From Phycisphaerales bacterium (lineage in GTDB: Bacteria; Planctomycetota; Phycisphaerae; Phycisphaerales; UBA1924): 64,000 nt of DNA. The position numbers and the translations under genes were made by a program. Each line of letters begins with the position of its first letter. The stretch's first letter is position 1. The stretch is from assembly GCA_029260495.1 (NCBI GenBank), contig JAJDDD010000020.1, positions 186,001 to 250,000 of the forward strand, written 5' to 3'. Positions 9,601-17,420 of this stretch are shown piece after piece. The notes beneath the pieces were generated by a model. The model made no database searches, was not told the origin of the DNA, and was given only the letters and a program-made list of their open reading frames with translations.

Positions 9601-10624
9601 TCTTCTCGACGAGATGGAGCGCCAGCGAACGCGCGAGGTCGTAGCGCGGCATCTCTTCATAGGCCTGACCTGAAATAATGAGCGGTGTGCGGGCTTCGTC
9701 AATCAGCACGGAGTCAACTTCGTCCACAATCGCAAACTCGCGAGCCCGCTGAACCTGCTGGGAAGCCGACTTCTTCATGTTGTCGCGAAGATAGTCGAAC
9801 CCGAACTCACTGGTGGTGCCGTAGACAACGTCGCAACCGTACATGACGCGTTTGATGTCTTCGGGCTGCATGTGCATGGGATGGATCGCGCCGACGGTCA
9901 AACCCGCGCCGAGGTAGAAGGGGAAAACCCAGTCGCGGTCACGCTGAACGAGGTAGTCATTGACTGTGACAACGTGAACCTCAAGCCCTTCAAGCGATGC
10001 AAGATAGCACGCGAGAGGCGCGACGATGGTCTTGCCCTCGCCGGTCTTCATCTCCGCGATCTTGCCCTGATAAAGAACCATGCCGCCGATGAGCTGCACA
10101 TCGAAGGGCCGGGCGCGGAAGGGCGGCTTGGAATCCGGGAACAACTCGCGGACAGCGTCATAGATTTCGATAGGAATATCGACTTGCATCCATCCGGGAA
10201 CAGGCTCAGCGCAGCCCAGGAATCGACCTTCCGGCGCCGCGTCTTCCAACTTCTCCATCTGCGCCTTGGTTGTGTCGTAGAGCTCACGGATCGCCGCTGG
10301 CAACTTGTCCACGGGGAACTGCTCTGCGTGATCCGGGTTGAAGATATTGCGAATGCCGATGTTCCGATCCATGATCTCGCGCGCGACAGCGAAAGCAGGA
10401 ATGACGAGATCGCTGGCCTTCTCGCCGGCGGCGATTCGCTCCCTGAACTCGTCGGTCTTGGCGCGCAGGGCTGCATCATCAAGCGGGCGCACCTCTGGTT
10501 CAAGATTGCTGATCGCGTCAACGCGCGTCGTGTAGCGCTTAACGAAACGTTCGTTGCGCGTGCCAAAAAGAGTCTTGAGCAGCGGCCCGATGACCGGCAC
10601 GCCCTGCGTCTGCGAAGGTGTCAT
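6614..10624 (-). CDS. secA: Preprotein translocase ATPase SecA, enlarged planctomycete form
   Basis: SecA drives Sec-dependent export by ATP hydrolysis at the SecYEG channel. From the ATG at 10624 the protein has 1336 residues, far above the usual 840-900. Core motifs are intact: Walker A MKTGEGKT (192-199), the DEVDSVLIDEA motif (301-311), the preprotein cross-linking region, AGMTGTAD (531-538), AGRGTDI (651-657) and QLRGRSGRQGDQG (789-801). Extra sequence sits in the second nucleotide-binding domain (about 660-765) and between the helical scaffold segments (about 915-1200). Both insertions contain related modules of about 40 residues built around a Trp-Ala or Phe-Ala-Lys helix. The C-terminus is Pro/Gly-rich and acidic (GGEDED) and lacks the cysteine zinc motif. 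An upstream in-frame extension to 10765 has no ribosome site. Confidence 0.97.
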   Translation of the reverse strand: MTPSQTQGVPVIGPLLKTLFGTRNERFVKRYTTRVDAISNLEPEVRPLDDAALRAKTDEFRERIAAGEKASDLVIPAFAVAREIMDRNIGIRNIFNPDHAEQFPVDKLPAAIRELYDTTKAQMEKLEDAAPEGRFLGCAEPVPGWMQVDIPIEIYDAVRELFPDSKPPFRARPFDVQLIGGMVLYQGKIAEMKTGEGKTIVAPLACYLASLEGLEVHVVTVNDYLVQRDRDWVFPFYLGAGLTVGAIHPMHMQPEDIKRVMYGCDVVYGTTSEFGFDYLRDNMKKSASQQVQRAREFAIVDEVDSVLIDEARTPLIISGQAYEEMPRYDLARSLALHLVEKNKPWSSADEGVQECMKRIKGLEGDIRNARDKSSVPVMQQQMEEAKNKLPELEAQRDQFTQYYEVELDKRSAHLTHDGIEEAQRTAGIGSFYVGENVDMPHLMEQSIRAHVVYKRDRDYIISPQMNPQTGQNEPAVIIVDVNTGRPMVGRQWSDGLHQAVEAKEGVPIKPETQTVATITIQNFFKMYKRLAGMTGTADTEAQEFHDIYGLDVVSIPTNKPVIRADYNDVVYLTGKDKWSSIVDEIKGFNDVGQPVLVGTTSVESSETLSQMLTKRHGVKHEVLNAKQHEREAHIIENAGQLGAVMIATNMAGRGTDIKLAKLTREQVLEHWKRRELAPRELTTEATDEEARRLIYKKIAPRELGLNKRDVEQMSDDEIELGLLRKWAQDHTWADAKRIEKATADELRDWIDEQGRFLLHRIRWVSSVEELGGLHVVGTERHESRRIDNQLRGRSGRQGDQGSSRFFVSLDDDLMKMFAGETTMRILSRLGMKEGDSIEHPMLTKSVERAQRKVEERNFQIRKNILEYDEVMEHQRQRFYGLRQRSLEGRDVKHLIFDYIEESCDDSVERFLDRDYAIECVAEFAKEKLGVSIPFERLRGRDEEDIERRVRDVAKEEAGHMAALTLGEYMPAESPPEDYDLIGLSNWAKAEFDADLKPSEIREMSRRQVELSLSAAAEEKIDKAELDGVDHFMRKQFAVAELIKWAKEKFGVEINPEEIEKAETNEDVAAFLSERAQDRYVEREVEYPVTFMLELTKAAMAQSPQQASAQLANWANRRYDLGWDENVLRTKMPNQVHQELLAASRKFLDEQTLEKALDEALALKDDDDALQAHFREKYNLELNPLQLRTHGEERENLVRSAVEGTLRAEMVQFERMVLLDVLDQAWKDHLRAMDQLRDAIGFRAFSQQDPRIAFKKEGAQNFEEMEKVIRDRVTEFVFKLRLQPQIGPPPGQQRQHRPPAQRAPVAAGGFGSMISGPGFSNTPTTPPKKEQGGEDED

Positions 10625-10764
10625 ATCTGTATTCTCGTATGTCTTGTTGGGGGAATGGCCTGATTGAACACGAATCACCGATGCGCCGAAAAAGCAGCGC
10701 ATGGATCGCGCCGAATGGCGCCGGCTAAACGGCAAACGTTCAGCCTGAGATAGAAACGTCAACA

Positions 10765-11136
10765 TCAGGCTGTCGGCGGCGGCAGATTGACCAGCTCGGG
10801 CCGTACTTGCGCCAGGGTCGGCGCGGGCACATCAAGAATGGGCAGCGAAGCGTGGGCCTCGGTGTCCGCCTCAACGTTCATCACTCGCTGCGTTGACGCT
10901 GAGGCGCTCGCAGCAATTGGCACAAGTCGCTGCATCGCGCGAACCACCGCCGTGGGCAGCTCGCGCGTCGGCAGCGCATGCCGGGCGCCGCCAAAATGAA
11001 TCGCAGGCCCCATCAGACGCGCATCCCCCATCACCGCAGGCATCGCTGCGATCGCAGCCAGCGCCAGGAGCAGCGTCACGCCCCCAATTGGGGCGCGGCT
11101 GGGCGCGGGTGTCGGCTTGAGGTCAGTTTGATCCAT
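10765..11136 (-). CDS. Hypothetical single-pass membrane or exported protein
   Basis: From MDQTDLKPTPAPSRAP the protein has 123 residues. A Pro-rich cytoplasmic start is followed by one hydrophobic helix (GGVTLLLALAAIAAMPAVMG, about residues 19-38) and then an Ala/Pro-rich tail with no recognised domain. AGGA lies 6 nt before the ATG. It is upstream of secA on the same strand with a 140-nt gap, so cotranscription with secA is possible but not shown. I do not recognise the family. Confidence 0.55.
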   Translation of the reverse strand: MDQTDLKPTPAPSRAPIGGVTLLLALAAIAAMPAVMGDARLMGPAIHFGGARHALPTRELPTAVVRAMQRLVPIAASASASTQRVMNVEADTEAHASLPILDVPAPTLAQVRPELVNLPPPTA

Positions 11137-11354
11137 AGGAGTTCCTGAAAGTATCGACGCGCCAGAGCCTCCGGGCAAGGAGCCACCCTCTGAACTGCTC
11201 CGGAACTCCCCCGGAAATCTCCGAAAATGCCCGAGTCGCCTCAGATTTATTGGGCAAGCGGGCAAGTCACCTACGATGCCTGAGGTCCGAAATGGTAATT
11301 TCCCGTCAGGGTTGGACGGGGCTGGCTCTCCAGAATAGTTGTTCGGAGCTTCTC

Positions 11355-12116
11355 ATGATGGATATTGACGCCCAAATCCCTATCGAGCGGTACGAAGAGA
11401 TCGACTCCACCACCGCGGCTGCCCGGCGGGCAGTCGAATCAGGAGAGCTTGGCGATCATGCCCGGCTTTTTGTCGCTACTCGCCAAACCGCAGGCCGAGG
11501 CCGGCATGGGAGATCGTGGGAAAGCCCTGAGGGCGGGCTGTGGTGCACGCTCGCCTGGCCTGTTGAGTTGGACCCCGCCCGCGTGATTAACGGGCTCGGC
11601 CTCCGCGCGGGGATGGCCTGCGTCCATGCGATCGAGCACACGCTCGCCACCCACGGGCATGGCGAAGATGTCACACTCAAATGGCCGAATGATATTTACG
11701 CCAGTGGAAAGAAGATCGCCGGCGTTCTTTGCGACGTTATTAAGCCGACCGGCAAGACCTATGCGCTCATCGGCGTCGGCGTCAACGGCAACTTTTCAAC
11801 AACTGAACTCTCACAAGACATCCGCCAGCGCGCTTCCACGCTCTCAGATCTTCTTGGCCGTCCGGTGAATCTTGATCGGCTGCTCAAAGATCTGCGCCGA
11901 CGTTTGCGCGACGCGATGATGGCTGAAGGCGTCTCTTCCGGACTGATGAACGACGTGCGCTCTCATCTGCACGGCGTCGGCGAGGGTGTCGTCGTCACAT
12001 TCCCCAACAAGAAAACCCACCGTGGCCGCCTGCTCGGCATCAATGATGATGGACGCATCCGCATCGACACTGTTGAAGGTGAAATGGTCGTGCCCTTCGG
12101 CGCCGAGTTGGCGTGA
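11355..12116 (+). CDS. birA: Biotin--[acetyl-CoA-carboxylase] ligase, catalytic form without HTH
   Basis: The enzyme activates biotin with ATP and attaches it to the biotin carboxyl carrier lysine. From the ATG at 11355 it has 253 residues and consists of the catalytic domain plus the small C-terminal domain. Hallmarks are EIDSTTAAARR at the N-terminus, the biotinyl-AMP loop GRGRHGRSW, KWPNDIY, GKKIAGVL and IGVGVNGN. The C-terminal domain ends with GRIRIDTVEGE. It lacks the N-terminal DNA-binding domain of E. coli BirA, so it should be a ligase only and not a repressor. GGAG lies 6 nt before the start; longer in-frame starts give no homologous sequence. It converges with the universal stress gene. 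Confidence 0.93.
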   Translation: MMDIDAQIPIERYEEIDSTTAAARRAVESGELGDHARLFVATRQTAGRGRHGRSWESPEGGLWCTLAWPVELDPARVINGLGLRAGMACVHAIEHTLATHGHGEDVTLKWPNDIYASGKKIAGVLCDVIKPTGKTYALIGVGVNGNFSTTELSQDIRQRASTLSDLLGRPVNLDRLLKDLRRRLRDAMMAEGVSSGLMNDVRSHLHGVGEGVVVTFPNKKTHRGRLLGINDDGRIRIDTVEGEMVVPFGAELA

Positions 12117-12169
12117 ACTGTCCATCAACAACTTGCACTGTCCACCCAACATGCTCAGCGCCAGCGGCG

Positions 12170-13006
12170 CTATCGCACCAAGACAACCGGCGCCTGCACT
12201 TCCGCCAGCACCTTACCCGTTGTCCCACCGAAAAAGAGTTGATGGAGCCACGAGTCGGTGTAGGCGCCGAACGCGAGCATCGCGTGCTTGGCGTGATCAG
12301 CGATCCGCTCGATTTGCTGGGTTTTGCTTTGATTTTCTGGCCCCTCGTGCACAACTTGCGCCCTCGGGGCTAGCTCCTGAGCCTTGGCGAGCGCATCGTC
12401 TAGTGAAAGTTTCTTAGTCGAAACCGCCAGCACGGTGAGCGGCCAACTGGTTTGCGCCGCAGCAGCGATCGCCCACGCGACCGCCCGCTCCGAAGCGCCC
12501 GATCCGTCGTAGGCTGTGAGGATGCGCCCGACCTGCCGAAGCGGACCTGATACAATCAACAGCGGACACGGGCCGTTTTTCACAATCTCTTTTGTAAATG
12601 ATCCAAGGCCGTGCCTGGCAAAACGCCCCGCGGCGCCAACGGCGATGAGGTCCGTCGGGTCCGCGTCGTTCAGCAACCGATCCAGCAGCGGGCCATCCTC
12701 GATCGCGGATCGAAACACAACGTTGCGCTTCTCGCAGTATTGCTGCAAATCGGCAAAGTCCCGCTCAGCCTCCTTGCGCTCAAGCGCCTTTGCTCTGCGA
12801 TCCGCTTCCGTCTCAATACGCGTGACAATCGGCGTTGGATCAAATCCCACGATCGGATCAGCGATCATAATTGGCGCCGGCGTCGGCTCGATCGCATGAA
12901 GCCCGAACACCTCGACGCCCGCCGCCTCAGCGATCTGCACAGCGTAAGCAAACGCCTCACGGGCAAGGTCCGACCCGTCGTACGCGACGATGATCCGCTT
13001 GATCAT
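12170..13006 (-). CDS. Tandem universal stress protein (two UspA domains)
   Basis: The 278-residue protein contains two Usp domains. Domain 1 starts KRIIVAYDGSDLAREAFAYA and carries VGAAGRFARHGLGSFTKEI, close to the ATP-binding consensus G-x2-G-x9-G-S/T. Domain 2 starts RILTAYDGSGASERAVAWA and ends FGAYTDSWLHQLFFGG, followed by a TTG, a poorer match to that motif. This suggests one ATP-binding and one degenerate half, as in some tandem Usp proteins. An AGAGGTG site lies 6 nt before the ATG. The gene is monocistronic and divergent from a glycosyltransferase. Its trigger and partners are unknown. Confidence 0.93.
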   Translation of the reverse strand: MIKRIIVAYDGSDLAREAFAYAVQIAEAAGVEVFGLHAIEPTPAPIMIADPIVGFDPTPIVTRIETEADRRAKALERKEAERDFADLQQYCEKRNVVFRSAIEDGPLLDRLLNDADPTDLIAVGAAGRFARHGLGSFTKEIVKNGPCPLLIVSGPLRQVGRILTAYDGSGASERAVAWAIAAAAQTSWPLTVLAVSTKKLSLDDALAKAQELAPRAQVVHEGPENQSKTQQIERIADHAKHAMLAFGAYTDSWLHQLFFGGTTGKVLAEVQAPVVLVR

Positions 13007-13131
13007 TGTTCACCTCTCCAGTGGGATTCCGCTGCTTCCAAGGCGCGATAATTCCAACTACCCTTCGTCAATACATTCTAGTCTGCATGCACCACCATCA
13101 CCGCATGGATAAGAGTATTTCCGCTGAAAGT

Positions 13132-13162
13132 TTGCTTGATTTCATTCGGTAGCATATGCTAC
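13132..13162 (+). promoter_or_regulatory. Candidate sigma70-type promoter overlapped by a 14-bp palindrome
   Basis: TTGCTT at 13132-13137 and TATGCT at 13155-13160 are separated by exactly 17 bp. A perfect palindrome, GTAGCATATGCTAC, covers 13149-13162 and therefore overlaps the -10 element. This is the expected geometry for an operator that blocks the promoter. It would serve the glycosyltransferase gene downstream. It also argues against using the in-palindrome ATG (13156) as the start codon. Confidence 0.5.
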
Positions 13163-13218
13163 ATTTTTGCCGACGCCTGAATCGCAGCCGTCCCATGCAG
13201 AGAGGAAATGTGTACGAG

Positions 13219-14367
13219 ATGGTCCTTCAGATTCTCTTCTGGCTCGCCGCTGCAGTTTGGCTCGCGCTGACCATCACTGAAACTCGCACCGCCCTCGCCA
13301 CACCTGATCTACCTGTTCTTGATGTGCATGCACAGAAGAACGCACTGACGCCGACCGTCTCCGTCGTTATCGCTGCCCGCAACGAGATTCACCGCATCGG
13401 AGCAACCGTTGAACGACTGCTCGCCCAGCGACATATCGATTTCGAAATCATCGTTGCGGATGATCGCTCAACAGACGGCGCCAGCGCTCTCCTCGATGAG
13501 CTGGCGCAAAGACACGAACGACTTCGCGTGATTCATATTCAGACTCTCCCGGAGCGGTGGCTTGGCAAGTGTCACGCCCTCCAGCAGGGCGCCGCCGATG
13601 CGAACGGAGAATGGATTCTTTTCTGCGATGCGGACATCTGGCTCGCGCCGAATGTTCTTGCTCGCGTCGTTCAAACCGCGCAGAATGAGCACGCGGACCA
13701 TGTCACGCTCATCCCAACCCAGCCTGAATCGACGCCCGGCGCCAAGGTTGGAATCGCGAATATGCTCCTCGCGGTCGGCGATCGCTGCCTGAAAGTGAAC
13801 CGCGATAGAAAACACGCATTCGTCGGCGTCGGCGCCTTCAATATGGTGCGCACAGAATGCTATCGCGCGATCGGCGGACATGAACCCCTGCGGCTGGAGG
13901 TCGTCGATGATATGAAGCTCGGCTTGCTCCTCTCCCGCGCAGGGTTTCGCAGCCGGGGCTACTTCGCCGGCGCCGACGCGACCATGCACTACGCCCCTAC
14001 GATGCTCGGCTTCCTCAAGGCGCTTGAGAAAAATATGTACGCATGGATCGGTTACCGCTGGTGGATCGCCAGCGGCATATGCGCTGTCTATGCAATTTTG
14101 CTGTCTCTGTCGATCATTGGAGTTTTCTCGGGAACGTTGGCCGGTGTCGCTGCCTTTGCTGCGCTGCTTTCGACGATCATCCCTGTCGCAATCGCGATGC
14201 GGCGCTGCGGCTGGTCCATCTGGAACGCGCTGCTGACGCCGCTGACCTTCGTCCTGGCGCCCGCCATTGTCGCCAACTCCGCTCTCCGCACCCAGCTCGC
14301 TGGGGGAATCCGTTGGCGCGACACGTTCTATCCACTTCCCCTGCTCCGCGAGGGGTTGGTCCGATAG
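13219..14367 (+). CDS. Membrane-associated family 2 glycosyltransferase
   Basis: From the ATG at 13219 the protein has 382 residues. The order is an N-terminal hydrophobic helix (QILFWLAAAVWLALT), the GT-A catalytic domain, and two or three C-terminal transmembrane helices. Catalytic features are VVIAARNEIHRIGATVERLL, IVADDRSTDG, the DxD-type ILFCDADIW and EVVDDMKLGLLLSRAG, which holds the likely acidic base. The arrangement resembles hopanoid/carotenoid-associated glycosyltransferases (HpnB/CrtQ-like), but no such pathway genes are nearby, so the acceptor is unknown. Start choice is uncertain: ATGs at 13156 and 13195 and a GTG at 13210 are in frame, and AGAGGA lies 12 nt before 13219. Confidence 0.85.
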   Translation: MVLQILFWLAAAVWLALTITETRTALATPDLPVLDVHAQKNALTPTVSVVIAARNEIHRIGATVERLLAQRHIDFEIIVADDRSTDGASALLDELAQRHERLRVIHIQTLPERWLGKCHALQQGAADANGEWILFCDADIWLAPNVLARVVQTAQNEHADHVTLIPTQPESTPGAKVGIANMLLAVGDRCLKVNRDRKHAFVGVGAFNMVRTECYRAIGGHEPLRLEVVDDMKLGLLLSRAGFRSRGYFAGADATMHYAPTMLGFLKALEKNMYAWIGYRWWIASGICAVYAILLSLSIIGVFSGTLAGVAAFAALLSTIIPVAIAMRRCGWSIWNALLTPLTFVLAPAIVANSALRTQLAGGIRWRDTFYPLPLLREGLVR

Positions 14368-14511
14368 AGTAGGAAGCCGGAACTCACCGGCCAGCCCGTG
14401 CGAAGAATCTGCAGGCTGGCAAGCCATCTTCACGCAATCCCAATGCGCCGGCTGCGTTGGGCTGTTGAAACCAAGCGGAACAACGCCAGCGCGATCGAAA
14501 CGAGGAGGCGG

Positions 14512-16065
14512 ATGCAGGCGCACACTCGCGACATCACCAGCTCAACCCGCCCGATCGCGCGCGCACAGTTCGGCTACGACCAGGCCAGGCATCTGCTCCT
14601 GCGCGCCGGTTTCGGTGGATCTCCCGACGACGTGCGCACACTGCTTGATCTCGGCCCGGAAGGCGCCGTCGATCACTTGCTCAACTTTGAGGACATCCCC
14701 GACGACGATGCGGACGCCGACGCCAGAACTCGGTTCAAAGCAGACATCATGGCGCCGCTCTCACGCGAAGCCAGGCAGGCGTATCAACGAGCGCGGGCCG
14801 CCCAGGATGAAGACGCCGTCGCCGCCTTTCGCGCTCGGCGTCAGCAGACCCAACGGGCAGACCGCGCACAGATCGCTGACATGCAACGGTGGTGGCTCAG
14901 CCGCATGATGACCACACCCCGGCCCCTTCAGGAAAAGCTCACGCTCTTTTGGCACGGGCATTTCGCGACGGGCTATCGAACTATCGAGAACAGCTACCAC
15001 ATGCTGATGCAGAATCAGCTCTTCCGTGCGCACGCTGCAGGGAGCTTCCAGACGCTTTTGCGCGCCATCACGCGCGACCCCGCGATGCTTGCCTATCTCG
15101 ACAACCATCGTTCACACAAAAGGGCGCCGAACGAGAACCTCGCGCGCGAGCTGATGGAGCTTTTTAGTCTGGGCGTCGGCGCGTATACCGAGCAGGACAT
15201 CAAGGAAGGCGCGCGGGCCCTGACCGGGCATACCTTTGAAGGAAATAACTTTCAGTTTCGCAGCGACTGGCATGATGGGGGCACAAAGCGCATTCTTGGC
15301 AAGCGCGGCGCTTTTGATGGCGACGGATTCGTGCGCGCGATTCTGGATCATCCTGCCTGCGCTCCATATCTTGTGCGCAAGCTCTATCGCTTCTTTGTCG
15401 CGGATATTCCCGATGACGTGCGCACGGCTCCGCCGGCGGTTCGATCTGTTCTCTCAACACTCGCATCCACACTGCGCAGGAAGCGGTACGACATCAAGCC
15501 AATGCTTCGGCAGCTCTTGCTCTCCGAGCACTTCTACGTCCCAAACAATATGAGCGCACAGATCAAGTCGCCAGCGCAGTTGGTGGTGGGAACAGTGCGC
15601 GCGCTCAAGACACCTGCGCGAGATTTGCGCGCACTGGTTGATGCGATGGGCCTGATGGGGCAAACGCTCTTTATGCCGCCTTCTGTCGCCGGGTGGGAAG
15701 GCGGCCGCTCGTGGATCAATACATCCACACTTTTCATCAGGCAAAATACAACGAACTATCTGCTCACGGGCAAAAAACCAAGCGGATTCCGAGGCAAACG
15801 GGATCGAAGTGAATACGACCCGACGCACCTGGTCGCGCCGCTGGCGCTAGTCGAGCCCGGAGCTGATCGCAATCCGGATCGTGTGTGTGAACATATGCTC
15901 CGCGTTGTGCTCGGGCCGTCGCCGACCGGTGAGCGATGGATCGAAACAGAACGATATGAAATGATCCGCTCATTCATGCGCGGCAATGGCGACCGGGTGA
16001 CGCGCGACATGCTTGTCGGCATGCTCGTGCTTATCGGAGCTTTCCCCGAGCATCAACTCTGCTAG
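14512..16065 (+). CDS. DUF1800 domain protein
   Basis: From the ATG at 14512, preceded by GAGGAGG, the protein has 517 residues. The family signature near the N-terminus is clear: ARHLLLRAGFGGSPDDVRTL. Later conserved blocks are TLFWHGHFATG, NENLARELMELFSLGVG, YTEQDIKEGARALTG and PPSVAGWEGGRSWINTSTL. Biochemical function is unproven. Across Planctomycetota and Proteobacteria, DUF1800 genes are almost always followed by a DUF1501 gene, as here with a 9-nt gap, suggesting a complex or an exported enzyme pair. No Tat or Sec signal is evident in this partner. Confidence 0.93.
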   Translation: MQAHTRDITSSTRPIARAQFGYDQARHLLLRAGFGGSPDDVRTLLDLGPEGAVDHLLNFEDIPDDDADADARTRFKADIMAPLSREARQAYQRARAAQDEDAVAAFRARRQQTQRADRAQIADMQRWWLSRMMTTPRPLQEKLTLFWHGHFATGYRTIENSYHMLMQNQLFRAHAAGSFQTLLRAITRDPAMLAYLDNHRSHKRAPNENLARELMELFSLGVGAYTEQDIKEGARALTGHTFEGNNFQFRSDWHDGGTKRILGKRGAFDGDGFVRAILDHPACAPYLVRKLYRFFVADIPDDVRTAPPAVRSVLSTLASTLRRKRYDIKPMLRQLLLSEHFYVPNNMSAQIKSPAQLVVGTVRALKTPARDLRALVDAMGLMGQTLFMPPSVAGWEGGRSWINTSTLFIRQNTTNYLLTGKKPSGFRGKRDRSEYDPTHLVAPLALVEPGADRNPDRVCEHMLRVVLGPSPTGERWIETERYEMIRSFMRGNGDRVTRDMLVGMLVLIGAFPEHQLC

Positions 16066-16074
16066 GAGACGCCC

Positions 16075-17355
16075 ATGGACCTTCACAACTCCAAAGCGTA
16101 CACCCGGCGGGCGTTCATTCAGCACGGTGTGATGCTGGCGTCGGCGGCGGTGACCGTTCCGAGTTTTCTTCATGGCGCGGCGACGGCGCTGGCGCAGGCG
16201 CCAAGCGGACTATCGAGTATTCCGGGAACTGATGAAGGGCGCATTCTGGTTGTCATCCAACTCGGCGGGGGCAATGACGGGCTCAATACGGTGGTTCCGT
16301 TTGGCGATGGCGCGTACTACAACGCGCGCCGGCAAATTGCGGTGGGCGAGCGCGATGTGCTGCGCCTTGGCAAGGGGCTTGCTGTCGGGCTGCACCCGCA
16401 GATGGGCGCGCTCAAGTCTTTGTATGACGACGGGATGCTTGGGATTGTGCAGGGAGTTGGGTATCCAAATCCAAATCGCTCGCACTTCAAATCGATGGAC
16501 ATCTGGCAGACTGCGGAGACTTCGGGCGTCGGTGATGGCTGGCTCGGGCGATACTTTGACAACGAGTGCGGCGGAGAGCCTTTACCCAATGCTGGCGTCG
16601 CGGTCGGGCGCGAGGCGCCGCTCGCGCTGCAGGGACGGATCAACAAACCGATCGCCTTTGAGAATGCGGACCTCTTTCGCTGGACGGGTGAAGACCTGCA
16701 TCCATCGCTTAAGGCGCCTTATAACGCGACGGCGAGACGTGGGATGGTCGATGGCGTTCCTGCGGGATCAAACGCGGGGTTCCTGATGCGCACCGCGCTC
16801 GATGCGCAGCTGGCGAGCGATGAGATTCGCAAGGCTGTCGCAATGACTCCGCTGGCGGAGTACCCGCGATCGCGGCTGGGGCGCGATCTTGCGATGATTG
16901 CTTCAATGATTCGGGCTGGTCTCAAGACGCGCATCTATTACGCGGCGCTGGGCGGCTTTGACACGCACGCTGGACAAGGCGGAGCGCAGGGACGCCACGC
17001 CAACCTGCTGAATCAGTACGCGGACGCGATCAAGGCGTTTTATGACGATCTCAAGGCGCAGGACAACGAATCGCGCGTTTTGACGATGACGTTCAGCGAG
17101 TTCGGCAGGCGCGTGGCGCAGAATGGTAGCGGCGGAACGGATCATGGAGCTGCAGCGCCGATGTTCCTCGCTGGGCCGATGGCGCGGCCGGGTGTGATTG
17201 GCAAGCATCCTTCGCTGACTGATCTCGACAGCGGCGATCTGAAATACAAGATTGATTTCCGCTCTGTGTACGCTGCGATTCTCAAGGATTGGCTTGGCGG
17301 CGACGCGGATGCAGCCCTGGGCCGACACTGGCGAGCGGCGAAGATACTGGCCTGA
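16075..17355 (+). CDS. Tat-exported DUF1501 domain protein
   Basis: The 426-residue protein starts with a twin-arginine signal (YTRRAFIQHGVMLASAAVT) and a likely cleavage site near ALAQA. The DUF1501 core follows: ILVVIQLGGGNDGLNTVVPF, GIVQGVGYPNPNRSHFKSMD, LGGFDTHAGQ, FSEFGRRVAQNGSGGTDHG and HPSLTDLDSGDLKYKIDFR. The fold is related to alkaline phosphatase/sulfatase-type enzymes, and HFKSMD, DTH and DHG are plausible metal-binding residues. AGGAGA lies directly upstream. Together with the DUF1800 gene it forms a conserved two-gene operon of unknown activity in which only this partner carries an export signal. Confidence 0.94.
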   Translation: MDLHNSKAYTRRAFIQHGVMLASAAVTVPSFLHGAATALAQAPSGLSSIPGTDEGRILVVIQLGGGNDGLNTVVPFGDGAYYNARRQIAVGERDVLRLGKGLAVGLHPQMGALKSLYDDGMLGIVQGVGYPNPNRSHFKSMDIWQTAETSGVGDGWLGRYFDNECGGEPLPNAGVAVGREAPLALQGRINKPIAFENADLFRWTGEDLHPSLKAPYNATARRGMVDGVPAGSNAGFLMRTALDAQLASDEIRKAVAMTPLAEYPRSRLGRDLAMIASMIRAGLKTRIYYAALGGFDTHAGQGGAQGRHANLLNQYADAIKAFYDDLKAQDNESRVLTMTFSEFGRRVAQNGSGGTDHGAAAPMFLAGPMARPGVIGKHPSLTDLDSGDLKYKIDFRSVYAAILKDWLGGDADAALGRHWRAAKILA

Positions 17356-17420
17356 ACAACACTTCTCGCAGCAAGTTTTTCCATCAGAAAGATGGCGACG
17401 CTTCAACCATCGCTCACTTT

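Noticed and set aside
12157-12171. Short hairpin AGCGCC-agc-GGCGCT as terminator between birA and the universal stress gene
   Set aside because: Six-bp stem without a T-run that overlaps the stress gene stop codon; too weak to support.
13468-14523. 351-codon open frame on the minus strand opposite the glycosyltransferase
   Set aside because: Shadow of the GT2 gene, whose catalytic motifs are clear.
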